Source: Macrostomum hystrix (lineage: Eukaryota; Platyhelminthes; Macrostomidae). Taken from it: 64,000 nt of DNA. Under the pieces are notes generated by a model. That model made no database searches. It saw only the letters and a program-made list of their open reading frames with translations, and had not been told where the DNA came from. The stretch spans positions 157,967 to 221,966 of the forward strand of contig CATNEN010000018.1 of assembly GCA_950097015.1 (NCBI GenBank), given 5' to 3'. Position numbers and translations under genes: made by a program. Below, in pieces: positions 31,901-44,334 of the stretch. How positions within the stretch are numbered: position 1 is the stretch's first letter; every line of letters begins with the position of its first letter.

Positions 31901-33957
31901 GAACTTCAGGCCAGTGACTATCGAACTTCAGGCCAGTGACTATCGAACTTCAGGCCAGTGACTATCGAACTTCAGGCTCGTGCTTTGTGAGTGAGTCATG
32001 CCTCCTCATGCCAGTGACTTTCAAACTTCAGGCCAGTGACTATCGAACTTTAGGACAGAAAACATCGAACTTCAGGCCAGTGACCATCGAACTTCAGGCC
32101 AGTGACCATCGAACTTCAGGCTCGTGCTCTTTTAGTGAGTCCTACCTCCTCAGGACAGTGACCATCGAACTTCAGGCTCGTGCTTTGTGAGTGAGTCATG
32201 CCTTCTCAGGCCAGTGACTTTCAAACTTCAGGCCAGTGACTATCGAACTTCAGGCCAGAGACCGTCGAACTTCAGGCCAGTGACAATCGAACTTCAGTCT
32301 CGTGCTTTGTGAATGAGTCCTACCTCCTCAGCCCAGTGACTGTCGTACTTCAGGCCAGTGACCATCGAACTTCAGGCAAGTGACCATCGAACTTCAGGCC
32401 AGTGACCATCGAACATCAGGCTCGTGCTCTTTTAGTGAGTCCTACCTCCTTAGGCCAGTGACCATTGAACTTCAGCCTCGTGCTTTCTGAGTGAGTCCTA
32501 CCTCCTTAGGCCAGTGACCTAATAACTTCAGGCCAGTGACTATCGAACTTCAGGCAAGTGACCATCGAACTTCAGGACAGTGACCATCGAACTTCAGGCT
32601 CGTGCTTTGTGAGTGAGTCCTACCTCCTCAGCCCAGTGACTGTCGTACTTCAGGCCAGAGACCATCGAACTTCAGGCTCCTGCTTTGTGAGTGAGTCCTA
32701 CCGCCTCAGGCAAGTGACCATCGAACTTCAGGCTCGTGCTTTGTGAGTGAGTCTTACCTGCTCAGGCCAGTGACTCTTGAACTTCAGGCCAGAGACAATC
32801 GAACTTCAGGCAAGTGACCATCGAACTTCAGGCCAGTGACCATCGAACATCAGGCTCGTGCTCTTTTAGTGAGTCCTACCTCCTTAGGCCAGTGACCATT
32901 GAACTTCAGCCTCGTGCTTTCTGAGTGAGTCCTACCTCCTTAGGCCAGTGACCTAATAACTTCAGGCCAGTGACTATCGAACTTCAGGCAAGTGACCATC
33001 GAACTTCAGGACAGTGACCATCGAACTTCAGGCTCGTGCTTTGTGAGTGAGTCCTACCTCCTCAGCCCAGTGACTGTCGTACTTCAGGCCAGAGACCATC
33101 GAACTTCAGGCTCCTGCTTTGTGAGTGAGTCCTACCGCCTCAGGCAAGTGACCATCGAACTTCAGGCTCGTGCTTTGTGAGTGAGTCTTACCTGCTCAGG
33201 CCAGTGACTCTTGAACTTCAGGCCAGAGACAATCGAACTTCAGGCAAGTGACCATCGAACTTCAGGCCAGTGACCATCGAACATCAGGCTCGTGCTCTTT
33301 TAGTGAGTCCTACCTCCTTAGTCCAGTGACCATTGAACTTCAGCCTCGTGCTTTCTGAGTGAGTCCTACCTCCTTAGGCCAGTGACCTAATAACTTCAGG
33401 CCAGTGACTATCGAACTTCAGGCCAGAGACCATCGAACTTCAGGCCAGTGACTATCGAACTTCAGGCCAGTGACTATCGAACTTCAGGCCAGTGACTATC
33501 GAACTTCAGGCTCGTGCTTTGTGAGTGAGTCATGCCTCCTCATGCCAGTGACTTTCAAACTTCAGGCCAGTGACTATCGAACTTTAGGACAGAAAACATC
33601 GAACTTCAGGCCAGTGACCATCGAACTTCAGGCCAGTGACCATCGAACTTCAGGCTCGTGCTCTTTTAGTGAGTCCTACCTCCTCAGGACAGTGACCATC
33701 GAACTTCAGGCTCGTGCTTTGTGAGTGAGTCATGCCTTCTCAGGCCAGTGACTTTCAAACTTCAGGCCAGTGACTATCGAACTTCAGGCCAGAGACCGTC
33801 GAACTTCAGGCCAGTGACAATCGAACTTCAGTCTCGTGCTTTGTGAATGAGTCCTACCTCCTCAGGCCAGTGACCATCGAACTTCAGGCCAGTGACCATC
33901 GAACTTCAGGCCACTGACCATCGAACTTCAGGCCACTGACCATTGAACTTCAGGCAA
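28935..33957. repeat. 22-bp satellite with higher-order structure (5 kb)
   Basis: The basic unit is gccagtgaccatcgaacttcag, often interrupted by a 33-bp insert with gctcgtgctttgtgagtgag and tcctacctcctcag. Higher-order periods are visible: 434 bp (31024 to 31458, and 32558 to 32992) and 1,534 bp (31024 to 32558, 31458 to 32992, 31936 to 33470), the last nearly exact. It begins within about 175 bp of the stop of the upstream gene. Short open frames recur at these periods and are not considered genes. Confidence 0.97.
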
Positions 33958-34274
33958 AGCCAGTGCTAAGTGAATTTGTTTTTGCTGTTAATCACAATGC
34001 CAAGAGCAAACCATGTGATCCTAAGCACTCAAGCGGCTTTCCTTATCAGATCCTATACCTGGATGCCGAGTCTCATCTCGAATACCAAAATCTTTTCCTA
34101 AATCTTTCCTCTAGTCCTAAATATTAGGATGCAAATATTTCCTAAAATCCAGACCTCAAACTCAAACATCTTGGATCACCCTTTCTCTGGCTCCGTTTCC
34201 ATAGAAACAAGCAAAACAGCCCTACAAATGTCATGATAAACAATCGTCATGTATAAGAATAGATGAATGTTTGA
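33958..34274. other. short unique spacer between satellites
   Basis: This non-repetitive sequence contains no recognisable gene or element. Confidence 0.4.
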
Positions 34275-35080
34275 GTTAGACTGTGTCTGTGTTAGACTGT
34301 GTCTGTGTTAGACTGTGTCTGTGTTAGACTGTGTCTGTGTTAGACTGTGTCTGTGTTAGACTGTGTCTGTGTTAGACTGTGTCTGTGTTAGACTGTGTCT
34401 GTGTTAGACTGTGTCTGTGTTAGACTGTGTCTGTGTTAGACTGTGTCTGTGTTAGACTGTGTCTGTGTTAGACTGTGTCTGTGTTAGACTGTGTCTGTGT
34501 TAGACTGTGTCTGTGTTAGACTGTCTGTGTTAGACTGTGTCTGTGCTAGACTGTCTGTGATAGACTGTGTCTGTGTTAGACTGTGTCTGTGCTAGACTGT
34601 GTCTGTGTTAGACTGTGTCTGTGCTAGACTGTCTGTGTTAGACTGTGTTAGACTGTGTCTGTGTTAGACTGTGTCTGTGTTAGACTGTCTGTGTTAGACT
34701 GTGTCTGTGTTAGACTGTGTCTGTGTTAGACTGTGTCTGTGCTAGACTGTGTTAGACTGTGTCTGTGTTAGACTGTGTCTGTGTTAGACTGTCTGTGTTA
34801 GACTGTGTCTGTGTTAGACTGTGTCTGTGTTAGACTGTGTCTGTGTTAGACTGCGTCTGTGTTAGACTGTGTCTGTGTTAGACTGTGTCTGTGTTAGACT
34901 GTCTGTGTTAGACTGTGTCTGTGTTAGACTGTGTCTGTGTTAGACTGTGTCTGTGTTAGACTGCGTCTGTGTTAGACTGTGTCTGTGTTAGACTGTGTCT
35001 GTGTTAGACTGTCTGTGTTAGACTGTGTCTGTGTTAGACTGTGTCTGTGTTAGACTGTGTCTGTGTTAGACTGTGTTAGA
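34275..35080. repeat. 16-bp satellite
   Basis: About 50 units of gttagactgtgtctgt, with occasional shortened units (gttagactgtct) whose spacing repeats at larger scale, for example near 34880 and 35000. Confidence 0.97.
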
Positions 35081-35453
35081 GTTCCCCAGCCCAGATCCCT
35101 AACCCTGTTCCCAAACACTGATTCCCAACCCTAATCACCAACTCTGATCTCTAAAAAAATCCCGGCCACCAAAGGCTGAAAATCTGATCCCGAAACGATA
35201 ATAAAGTTCCCTACCCAAATCCGGATTATCGAAGCGTCATCCCGAAACCTGATCCTGGCCCTCGATCCCAAATCCCCATGCAGCCTTTGAATATGTGATC
35301 AATCGAGTAGCCTATCAAACCTGATCCATCATTTTTGAGTCAGTTGCCATAGCAACAAGCACTCCAGACCCACAGAGTCCATTGGTAGCCGGGGAATCTT
35401 CAGTTGAGCACTCATATCAGGCAGAGGCTTTGAGCAAATCAGGCGGCCAATGG
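35081..35453. other. degenerate ccctaa/gatccc-rich spacer
   Basis: This region is rich in loosely repeated phrases such as atccctaaccctg, gattcccaaccc and cccgaaacctgatcc, like decayed versions of the array at 42170-43165. No gene is seen. Confidence 0.4.
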
Positions 35454-37180
35454 GAGATGGAGACAGAGAGAATGGCAGATGGAGACAGAGAGAATGGCAG
35501 ATGGAGACAGAGAGAATGGCAGATGGAGACAGAGAGAATGGCAGATGGAGACAGAGAGAATGGCAGATGGAGACAGAGAATGGCAGATGGAGACAGAGAG
35601 AATGGCAGATGGAGACAGAGAATGGCAGATGGAGACAGAGAATGGCAGATGGAGACAGAGAATGGCAGATGGAGACAGAGAGAATGGCAGATGGAGACAG
35701 AGAATGGCAGATGGAGACAGAGAGAATGGCAGATGGAGACAGAGAGAATGGCAGATGGAGACAGAGAGAATGGCAGATGGAGACAGAGAGAATGGCAGAT
35801 GGAGACAGAGAATGGCAGATGGAGACAGAGAGAATGGCAGATGGAGACAGAGAATGGCAGATGGAGACAGAGAATGGCAGATGGAGACAGAGAATGGCAG
35901 ATGGAGACAGAGAGAATGGCAGATGGAGACAGAGAGAATGGCAGATGGAGACAGAGAATGGCAGATGGAGACAGAGAGAATGGCAGATGGAGACAGAGAA
36001 TGGCAGATGGAGACAGAGAATGGCAGATGGAGACAGAGAATGGCAGATGGAGACAGAGAGAATGGCAGATGGAGACAGAGAATGGCAGATGGAGACAGAG
36101 AGAATGGCAGATGGAGACAGAGAGAATGGCAGATGGAGACAGAGAGAATGGCAGATGGAGACAGAGAGAATGGCAGATGGAGACAGAGAGAATGGCAGAT
36201 GGAGACAGAGAGAATGGCAGATGGAGACAGAGAATGGCAGATGGAGACAGAGAGAATGGCAGATGGAGACAGAGAGAATGGCAGATGGAGACAGAGAGAA
36301 TGGCAGATGGAGACAGAGAGAATGGCAGATGGAGACAGAGAGAATGGGAGATGGAGACAGAGAGAATGGCAGATGGAGACAGAGAGAATGGGAGATGCAG
36401 ACAGAGAATGGGAGATGGAGACAGAGAATGGGAGATGCAGACAGAGAATGGGAGATGCAGACAGAGAATGGCAGATGGAGACAGAATGGCAGATGGAGAC
36501 AGAGAGAATGGCAGATGGAGACAGAGAGAATGGCAGATGGAGACAGAGAGAATGGGAGATGCAGACAGAGAATGGGAGATGGAGACAGAGAGAATGGCAG
36601 ATGGAGACAGAGAGAATGGCAGATGGAGACAGAGAGAATGGCAGATGCAGACAGAGAATGGGAGATGCAGACAGAGAATGGCAGATGGAGACAGAGAATG
36701 GCAGATGGAGACAGAGAGAATGGCAGATGGAGACAGAGAGAATGGCAGATGGAGACAGAGAGAATGGCAGATGGAGACAGAGAGAATGGCAGATGGAGAC
36801 AGAGAATGGCAGATGGAGACAGAGAGAATGGCAGATGGAGACAGAGAATGGCAGATGGAGACAGAGAATGGCAGATGGAGACAGAGAATGGCAGATGGAG
36901 ACAGAGAGAATGGCAGATGGAGACAGAGAGAATGGCAGATGGAGACAGAGAGAATGGCAGATGGAGACAGAGAATGGGAGATGCAGACAGAGAATGGGAG
37001 ATGCAGACAGAGAATGGCAGATGGAGACAGAATGGCAGATGGAGACAGAGAGAATGGCAGATGGAGACAGAGAATGGGAGATGCAGACAGAGAATGGCAG
37101 ATGGAGACAGAATGGCAGATGGAGACAGGGAGAATGGCAGATGGAGACAGGGAGAATGGCAGATGCAGACAGAGAATGGG
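35454..37180. repeat. 18/20-bp satellite, array 1
   Basis: Units of agagaatggcagatggagac (20 bp) mixed with an 18-bp form lacking one ag, plus gggagatgcagac variants clustered at 36400-36670 and 36970-37180. Mixed 18- and 20-bp spacing and a lack of stops let several frames stay open for about 600 codons; none is supported as a gene. The same family recurs at 41211-41805. Confidence 0.97.
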
Positions 37181-37189
37181 AGGGCACAA

Positions 37190-37740
37190 CAGCAGCTGAG
37201 CACAATGCCAGTTAATTAAGGAGGCCGTGGGTGCGGCAAAAGCCAGTTCAAACTGCAGGGCCAAGCTGAGCTGCCGTACTTACATCCCTCCCTCCCTCCG
37301 CCCTCCGCTCTGAGCAGGGCTCGCGATTTCTGTACAATCCGCAGCCTCTCCTGATGGCCCCTCCGAGCACCGAGGCGAAGGCAAAGGCATCTCGGGCCCG
37401 CCTTCTCCGACACAATGGGCCTGTGGGACTCACCCACCTCCCTCCGCTCCGATGAGGCTGAACCGCAGTCTCTCCGCTTCTGTCCTCTCCTCTCCTCTTT
37501 ATTCCCTGCTGTGAGTGCTCGACTTTAAGGACTGGAGGGGGTCACCGCCCGATGTGAAGCAGTCCAGATTCTGCTCAGCATCGAGTTGAGCACGGTACTG
37601 TCTGAACACAATTATCCAGAGAGGCTGTAACTAAGGGGCAGCCACCCCACTCCCAGACAGAGGCATTGTGCTGAGGGGTTTATCTGAGCACAGTGAGCCT
37701 TCACAGCTTCTCAAACTGCGGCCTTAGCAGTGGACAGGCA
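37190..37740. repeat. dispersed repeat family, copy 1
   Basis: 37300-37520 matches 40905-41180 (shared ttctgtacaatycgcagcct, gacacaatgggcctgtg). 37540-37720 matches 40425-40615 (shared agagaggctgtaacta, caccccactccca, aggcattgtgctgag). The first part, with agccagttcaaactg, matches about 43545. Identity is roughly 80-85%. No ORF of a known transposon is present. Confidence 0.75.
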
Positions 37741-37899
37741 GGCTGAGATGGGTTGAGAAGTATGGATGGGCCGCTGCTGAGTTCATGATTTTATGAGTTT
37801 GAGAACGGTCGGAGACTGCCTGCCTGTGCCAAAGCTTGTTAAGTGCTGTAGAATGCTGTGTGTGCTGATGATGAGGGGAACAATCTTCAATAAATTTTA

Positions 37900-38222
37900 C
37901 AACCCCGAATCCACAGCCCTGAATCCACAGCCCTGAATCCACAACCCTGAATCCACAGCCCTGACTCCACAGCCCTGAATCCACAACCCTGAATCCACAA
38001 CCCTGAATTCACAACCCTGAATCCACAACCCTGAATCCACAGCCCTGACTCCACAGCCCTGAATCCACAACCCTGAATCCACAACCCTGAATCCACAGCC
38101 CTGAATCCACAGCCCTGAATCCACAACCCTGAATCCACAGCCCTGAATCCACAACCCTGAATACAGAACCCTGAATCCACAGCCCTGAATCCACAACCCT
38201 GAATCCTCAACCCTGAATACAG
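37900..38222. repeat. 14-bp tandem repeat
   Basis: About 23 units of ccacaaccctgaat with an a/g alternation (caaccc/cagccc) and a few ctgactcc variants. Confidence 0.95.
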
Positions 38223-39717
38223 AATCTAAATAAACATACAAAACCTAGAAATTAAAATCTTTTATTTTAATCCCTTATCCCAGATCCCGAATCCTGAAGT
38301 CTGAATACTCAACAGCTTTCTTATTCCTTACCAAATATGCTCAAATGCTCAACCATTCAACTGAAGCCTGTTCCTGAATCAAAAAAGATCCCAAACCTCG
38401 TGACCCATCTCGAATGGGATTTGTTTAACAGGTTTATTCGCAGATTTATCAGAAAATGGCTTTCAGCAGCTGTTATCACCTGACCAAATAGCACTGGCTT
38501 ATTTGCAATGTATTTTTATGTCTATGGCTAAACCTATCTAAGCAGTGTGATTTTCTCTTCACTGTCCGTCCATGCTTCAGCTCATGCGGCTGCTTAAATG
38601 TTAATTAAACTGGCTGCTAACATTTGAGCAGTGTTGCTTTTTCATTTCAAGCAGTCTTTTCAGAAGTTGCTGATCTTTACAAAGCCAATGATTTTAGTTT
38701 TGTTTTGTCATTGGCACAGCAGCTGCTATTGTTCAGTGAGCACCGCTACACTTGTCTCAAAGGGCAATTCTGAGCACACTGTGAGCAGTCTCAGCTGCAG
38801 CCACCCCAGCCTCCTCAGATGCGGTTCAGGAGAGCCTTTGAATTGCCACCCGAAAAAGCATTCTCAAGCAGACAATGAGTTGAGCACAGCCTAAATATAT
38901 TCAGTTGTTAATGTATCAAGTTGTTAATAAAATATATAATTATATCAATTTGAATACTGTTGTTATCTAATTTAAATGCCATATTCACCATGAGGCTCAA
39001 GTATGCTCAAGTATGCTCAAGTATGCTCAAGTATGCTCAAGTATGCTCAAGTATGCTCACTTCTTAACAATGTTACAGTAAGAATTTTCTTTGTGTTTTT
39101 TATTTGAATTCAAACGATTAACTTTGATATGGTGAATTTATCTTGCATGCTTTCATTCTACGCTTGTAATATGTAAGTCTGCTGTTTCTGTGTGAGTATT
39201 CTCATCAGCAGGGTGGGCTGCAGTTTTGTTGTTGTGCATAAGTGGCAGGTTGGCATGCAAGACAAGCTCAAAGACTGCAGGTTTGGGTGAGCATTGCTTG
39301 CGTTAGATCGCTTTGGACAGACTGGAGTCTATTCTCAATCCAGCCTCTTCCTTCCCCTACTCTCGTCTCCGCGCAGTCCATTCCAGTCCCCGTGTTGGTC
39401 TCGGTTGCCAAGGGCCGCATATCGACCTCCTCCCTCCAGCAGGTTTGAGCAGTTTTGCACTCGGCCTGGAGCTCTCAGCGTGGCCCGCCTGACTGGCGCC
39501 CTTTGGCTGCGTTTTTACCTGCGGGAGGGTCTCATTGCTGTGCTGGGTTGGCGCCCAGATACTGAGTGTGCTCAAGTTAATTACAGCCTCAATTTCTGCT
39601 CACAGCTGGTTAATTTTTATGTCTCTCTTCAGCTACTGTTTTGAGCTCCTTTTTGAGGCCTGACTCAACATTCTCTCTGCTGTGCTGATGCTTTAGGATT
39701 GCAAAATTGAATTCTGG
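38223..39717. other. spacer with a short 10-bp array, no gene
   Basis: Mostly unique DNA. Six units of gctcaagtat lie at about 38995-39059. Short open frames around 38631-38894 and 39242-39644 show no family features or splice logic, and I do not call them. Confidence 0.4.
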
Positions 39718-40320
39718 GATGTGAGGGGAGAAACAGACAGAGGTGAGGGGAGAAACAGACAGAGGTGAGGGGAGAAACAGACAGAGGTGAGGGGAGAAAC
39801 AGACAGAGGTGAGGGGAGAAACAGACAGAGATGAGGGGAGAAACAGACAGAGGTGAGGGGAGAAACAGACAGAGGTGAGGGGAGAAACAGACAGAGGTGA
39901 GGGGAGAAACAGACAGAGGCGAGCGGAGAAACAGACAGAGGTGAACGGAGAAACAGACAGAGGTGAGGGGAGAAACAGACAGAGATAAGGGGAGAAACAG
40001 ACAGAGATGAGGGGAGAAACAGACAGAGATAAGGGGAGAAACAGACAGAGATGAGGGGAGAAACAGACAGAGGTGAGGGGAGAAACAGACAGAGATGAGG
40101 GGAGAAACAGACAGAGATGAGGGGAGAAACAGACAGAGGTGAGGGGGAGAAACAGACAGAGGTGAGGGGGGAGAAGCAGACAGAGGTGAGGGGGGAGAAG
40201 CAGACAGAGGTGAGGGGGGAGAAACAGACAGAGGTGAGGGGGGAGAAGCAGACAGAGGTGAGGGGGAGAAACAGACAGAGGTGAGGGGGAGAAACAGACA
40301 GACGTGAGGACAGAAGCAGA
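39718..40320. repeat. 22-bp tandem repeat
   Basis: About 27 units of agaggtgaggggagaaacag plus ac, with variants (agatga, agataa, gggggag). Unrelated in sequence to the 22-bp satellite at 28935. Confidence 0.96.
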
Positions 40321-40424
40321 CAGAAAGCAGTCAGCAAAAAAGCGGGAAAAGGTGAGAAAAAGCCATTAGTTTTGTTTGAGCACTCGATATTTTTTTGACT
40401 TGCAGCCTCAGAAATTATGGGGGA

Positions 40425-41180
40425 GGCAGGTCACCACCAAAAAGCAGACTGGATTCTGCTCACATCGAGTTGAGTATGGCCCTGTCTGAGCACAATTCGT
40501 CAGAGAGGCTGTAACTAATGGGTCAGCCACCCCACTCCCATCCAGAGGCATTGTGCTGAGGGTTTTCCGAGCACAATGAGCAGTCACAGCTTCTAAAACT
40601 GCGGCCTGGGCAAGAGACACTAACTGAGTTGGGCTGAGAATGAGTAATGTATTTTATGAGTTTGAGAACATTCAAAGCTATTGTTTAGAGAGCCGCCGCT
40701 TCCTACCAGAGACCCTGTGCTCAAGGGGCTTCTGAGCAGACTCAGTGCATTCTGTGGCATAGAAGCCGTGTTGCAAGCCGAGAAAAAGCGGCAGAATTTT
40801 ATTAGCAGACACCGAGTTGAGCACAGTTGAGTCACTGAACTCACTGAATTAAAGGGCCTTAGCAACACAATGAAGCTGAGACAGAGGTAAACTGGCTACC
40901 TCATTGTATGGGGTGCACTGGCTCTGAGCATGGTCCGCAGTTTCTGTACAATTCGCAGCCTCTCCTGACGGCCCTCCCCGCTCGGAGGCGAAGGCGCTGA
41001 GCCCGTGGCAGCAGCGGCCGCTCGCACGTTGCCTCGCAAACTCCAGCTCGGGCCTGCCTTCTTCGACACAATGGGCCTGTGCGACTCACCCACCTCCCTC
41101 CGCTGTGATGAGGCTGCAGCTGCAGCTGTTCACAGACTCCACTCCTCTGCTCTCTATTCTCTGCTTTGACTGCTCGATTT
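40425..41180. repeat. dispersed repeat family, copies 2 and 3
   Basis: 40425-40615 resembles 37540-37720 and 40905-41180 resembles 37300-37520. The order of the two modules is inverted relative to copy 1. Between them, 40675-40760 (cttcctaccagagaccctgt) matches about 43400-43480. Confidence 0.75.
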
Positions 41181-41210
41181 GAGAATGGTCTCACATTGGA
41201 TAAGCTGTGA

Positions 41211-41805
41211 ATGGCAGATGGAGACAGAGAGAATGGCAGATGGAGACAGAGAATGGCAGATGGAGACTGAGAGAATGGCAGATGGAGACAGAGAATGGCA
41301 GATGGAGACAGAGAATGGCAGATGTAGACAGAGAGAATGGCAGATGGAGACAGAGAATGGCAGATGGAGACAGAGAATGGCAGATGTAGACAGAGAGAAT
41401 GGCAGATGGAGACAGAGAATGGCAGATGGAGACAGAGAGAATGGCAGATGGAGACAGAGAGAATGGCAGATGGAGACAGGGAGAATGGCAGATGTAGACA
41501 GAGAATGGCAGATGGAGACAGAGAGAATGGCAGATGGAGACAGGGAGAATGGCAGATGTAGACAGAGAATGGCAGATGGAGACAGAGAATGGCAGATGGA
41601 GACAGAGAGAATGGCAGATGGAGACAGGGAGAATGGCAGATGTAGACAGAGAATGGCAGATGGAGACAGAGAGAATGGCAGATGGAGACAGGGAGAATGG
41701 CAGATGTAGACAGAGAATGGCAGATGGAGACAGAGAGAATGGCAGATGGAGACACCGAGAATGGCAGATGGAGACACCGAGAATGGCAGATGGAGACAGA
41801 GATAA
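41211..41805. repeat. 18/20-bp satellite, array 2
   Basis: Same family as 35454-37180 (agagaatggcagatggagac), but with its own variants (gatgtagacag, gacaggg, gacaccg), so the two arrays have evolved apart. Confidence 0.96.
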
Positions 41806-42169
41806 TGTCATACAAAGAAAACTAAGTGGGGTCGCTGCTCAGACAATATTTGAGATTACTTTGAGAACAGTCGGATACTGCGATTGGAAACGACCCCTCC
41901 AAAGCCATTGACTAATGTGGCTGGTTTGTGCGGTAATTAATTAGAAATCGCAGCTCTAACCGTGGGACTAAAACCTCCTGAGTCTAGATGATTAGGCTGG
42001 AAATTAGAGCAAATTCCTGATCCTGAACTCGATTCCTCTGATCTAACAATGTTGATCCTGAGTCTGGACACTAAAATACGAGTTCAATACCTTCATTTTA
42101 CACTGATATAAACCCTGTCCTAGACCCTGCCCTATGCCTCAAGCCTGCCTTGAACCCTGTCTATACCTA
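41806..42169. other. spacer before the telomere-like array
   Basis: Unique DNA grading into ccctg-rich phrases. No gene is seen. Confidence 0.4.
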
Positions 42170-43165
42170 AACCCTGTCATAAATCCTGCCCTAAACCCTA
42201 ATCCCTGCCCTAATCCCTGCCCTAATCCCTGCCCTAATCCCTGCCCTAATCCCTGCCCTAAACCCTGCCCTAATCCCTGCCCTAATCCCTGCCCTAATCC
42301 CTGCCCTAATCCCTGCCCTAATCCCTGCCCTAAACCCTGCCCTAAACCCTGCCCTAAACCCTGTCCTAAACCCTGTCCTAAACCCTAATCCCTGCCCTAA
42401 TCCCTGTCCTAAACCCTGCCCTGTGCCTCAAGCCTGCCTTGAACCCTGTCTATACCTAAACCCTGTCATAAATCCTGCCCTAAACCCTACCCTGCCCTTA
42501 TCCCTGCCCTAATCCCTGCCCTAATCCCTGCCCTAAACCCTGCCCTAATCCCTGTCCTAAACCCTGTCCTAAATCCTGCCCTAATCCCTGCCCTAATCCC
42601 TGCCCTAATCCCTGCCCTTATCCCTGCCCTAATCCCTGCCCTAAACCCTGCCCTAATCCCTGCCCTAATCCCTGCCCTAATCCCTGCCCTAATCCCTGCC
42701 CTAATCCCTGCCCTAAACCATGCCCTAAACCCTGTACTAAACCCTGTCCTAAACCCTAATCCCTGCCCTAATCCCTGTCCTAAACCCTGCCCTAAACCCT
42801 GCCCTAAATCCTGCCCTAAACCCTAATCCCTGCCCTTATCCCTGCCCTAATCCCTGCCCTAATCCCTGCCCTAATCCCTGCCCTAAACCCTGCCCTAATC
42901 CCTGTCCTAAACCCTGTCCTAAATCCTGCCCTAAACCCTGCCCTCAATCCTGCCCTAAACCCTAATCCCTGCCCTTATCCCTGCCCTAATCCCTGCCCTA
43001 ATCCCTGCCCTAATCCCTGCCCTAAACCCTAATCCCTGCCCTAATCCCTGCCCTAATCCCTGCCCTAAACCCTGCCCTAAACCCTGTCCTAAACCCTGTC
43101 CTAAATCCTGCCCTAAACCCTGCCCTAAATCCTGCCCTAAAACCTGTCCTAAATCCTATTCTAAA
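42170..43165. repeat. 12-bp telomere-like array
   Basis: Units of ccctaatccctg and ccctaaaccctg, so the telomeric hexamer CCCTAA (TTAGGG on the other strand) alternates with [TA]CCCTG. About 80 units. A larger segment, cctcaagcctgccttgaacc onward, at about 42137 is repeated at about 42427, giving higher-order structure. Confidence 0.95.
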
Positions 43166-44253
43166 TTCTTGCCATCACCCCGACCCCGAGGCCAATCCTC
43201 AAGCAAAACCCGAAATCTTGTCTATTAAAGTATCGGATTCGATCACGTGAACAGGTGTGCTAATAAATAAATTAGCTAGCTAGAGCTGCAAAATGAGCTG
43301 CATATTGCTAATATTATGTTAAGTTTTTTCCTAGCTTAAAAATGATAAATTATTTGTGTCTGCCTAGTCCCTAACACAGGCAGCTATTGTCTTGAAAGCC
43401 ACTGCTTCCTACCAGAGACTCTGTGCTCAATGGGGCTTCTGAGCACACTTTAAGCATTCTTTGAAAGATATTGCCGAGCGATGAAAAGCTGTAGTGGATA
43501 AGCACAATGCGAATTAGTTTGACAGGCTGTGGGGTGTGGTTAGAGCCAGTTCAAACTGGCCAAGCCACAATGCGCAGCAGCTGACTGAGGCTTCGGCCCC
43601 ATTAAACCAGCAGGTTGAATGGAGGCGGCCCTCGCAGCTGCAGAAGAGAAGCCTGGTGGGGCTGCCGCACCCACCCCCCTCCCCCGCACGTGGCAGCGAC
43701 TCACCCAACCCCTCCTCCCCGCACAGAGGCGAAGGCGCCAAGCACGTGGCATCCACCTCCCTCCGCATTGACGAGACACTCGGGGACGGTCTGCCTCTCC
43801 CCGACACTCTGCCTCTATTCTCTTTGTTGGCATTGAGACGCCAACCTCCAATCTGTCCCAGCCTCGGGCCCCAGAAGCCCAGAAACTTTCTGCGAGGAAG
43901 AATGACAATGCAAAGAACAATATAAATCTAATAGAATTGGTTTCAATGCGCTAAATGCGTCTCCATTATCGCTTCCGTCCTTCAATAAACTCGAGAAAAG
44001 TAAGCCAATGGCAACCAAATTTTTCAAGCCATTTGCGAGACTGTCGATAATGCTTGTATTATTTATTATAATAACATGTAATGCTCATGTATCTGATGTA
44101 TATCTGCATTTAATTGTACTTTTACGCTTGATTAGGACAAAATAATGGAATTATACCTTTTACAGTCTTGTGTTAATGAAGATTTCATGCACTTTTAGTC
44201 TACTTTTAGTAGCTTAAAAAATATACTCCGTTTTGCCGAAACGATGAATGGAT
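43166..44253. repeat. dispersed repeat family, copy 4, and flanking unique DNA
   Basis: 43380-43480 matches 40675-40760 and 43520-43790 resembles the 37216-37440 module (agagccagttcaaactg, gaggcgaaggcgc, cacctccctccgc). The rest, 43166-43379 and 43800-44253, is AT-rich and unremarkable. Confidence 0.65.
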
Positions 44254-44334
44254 TGATGTGGAGTGTGCTGCGGGAATCGAGTGGGAATGTGAGCCTGCAG
44301 AATTTTTCAAATTTTTAGGCAGTCCATAATTGCG
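44254..44334 (+). repeat. dispersed 80-bp repeat, copy 2
   Basis: tgatgtggagtgtgctgcgg through tccataattgcg; see the copies at 6658-6737 (minus) and 50431-50507 (plus). This copy and the last are in direct orientation about 6.2 kb apart and bracket the repeat-poor island. Confidence 0.85.

Noticed and set aside
31024-33724. Repeated short ORFs of 62 and 84 codons in the 22-bp satellite
   Set aside because: They recur only because the satellite has a 434- and 1,534-bp higher-order period; 22 bp is not a codon multiple and no domain is present.
35329-37264. Six overlapping frames of about 580-620 codons in the 18/20-bp array
   Set aside because: Several frames on both strands are open at once because the unit lacks stops. 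Unit lengths of 18 and 20 bp shift frame freely and there is no conserved end.
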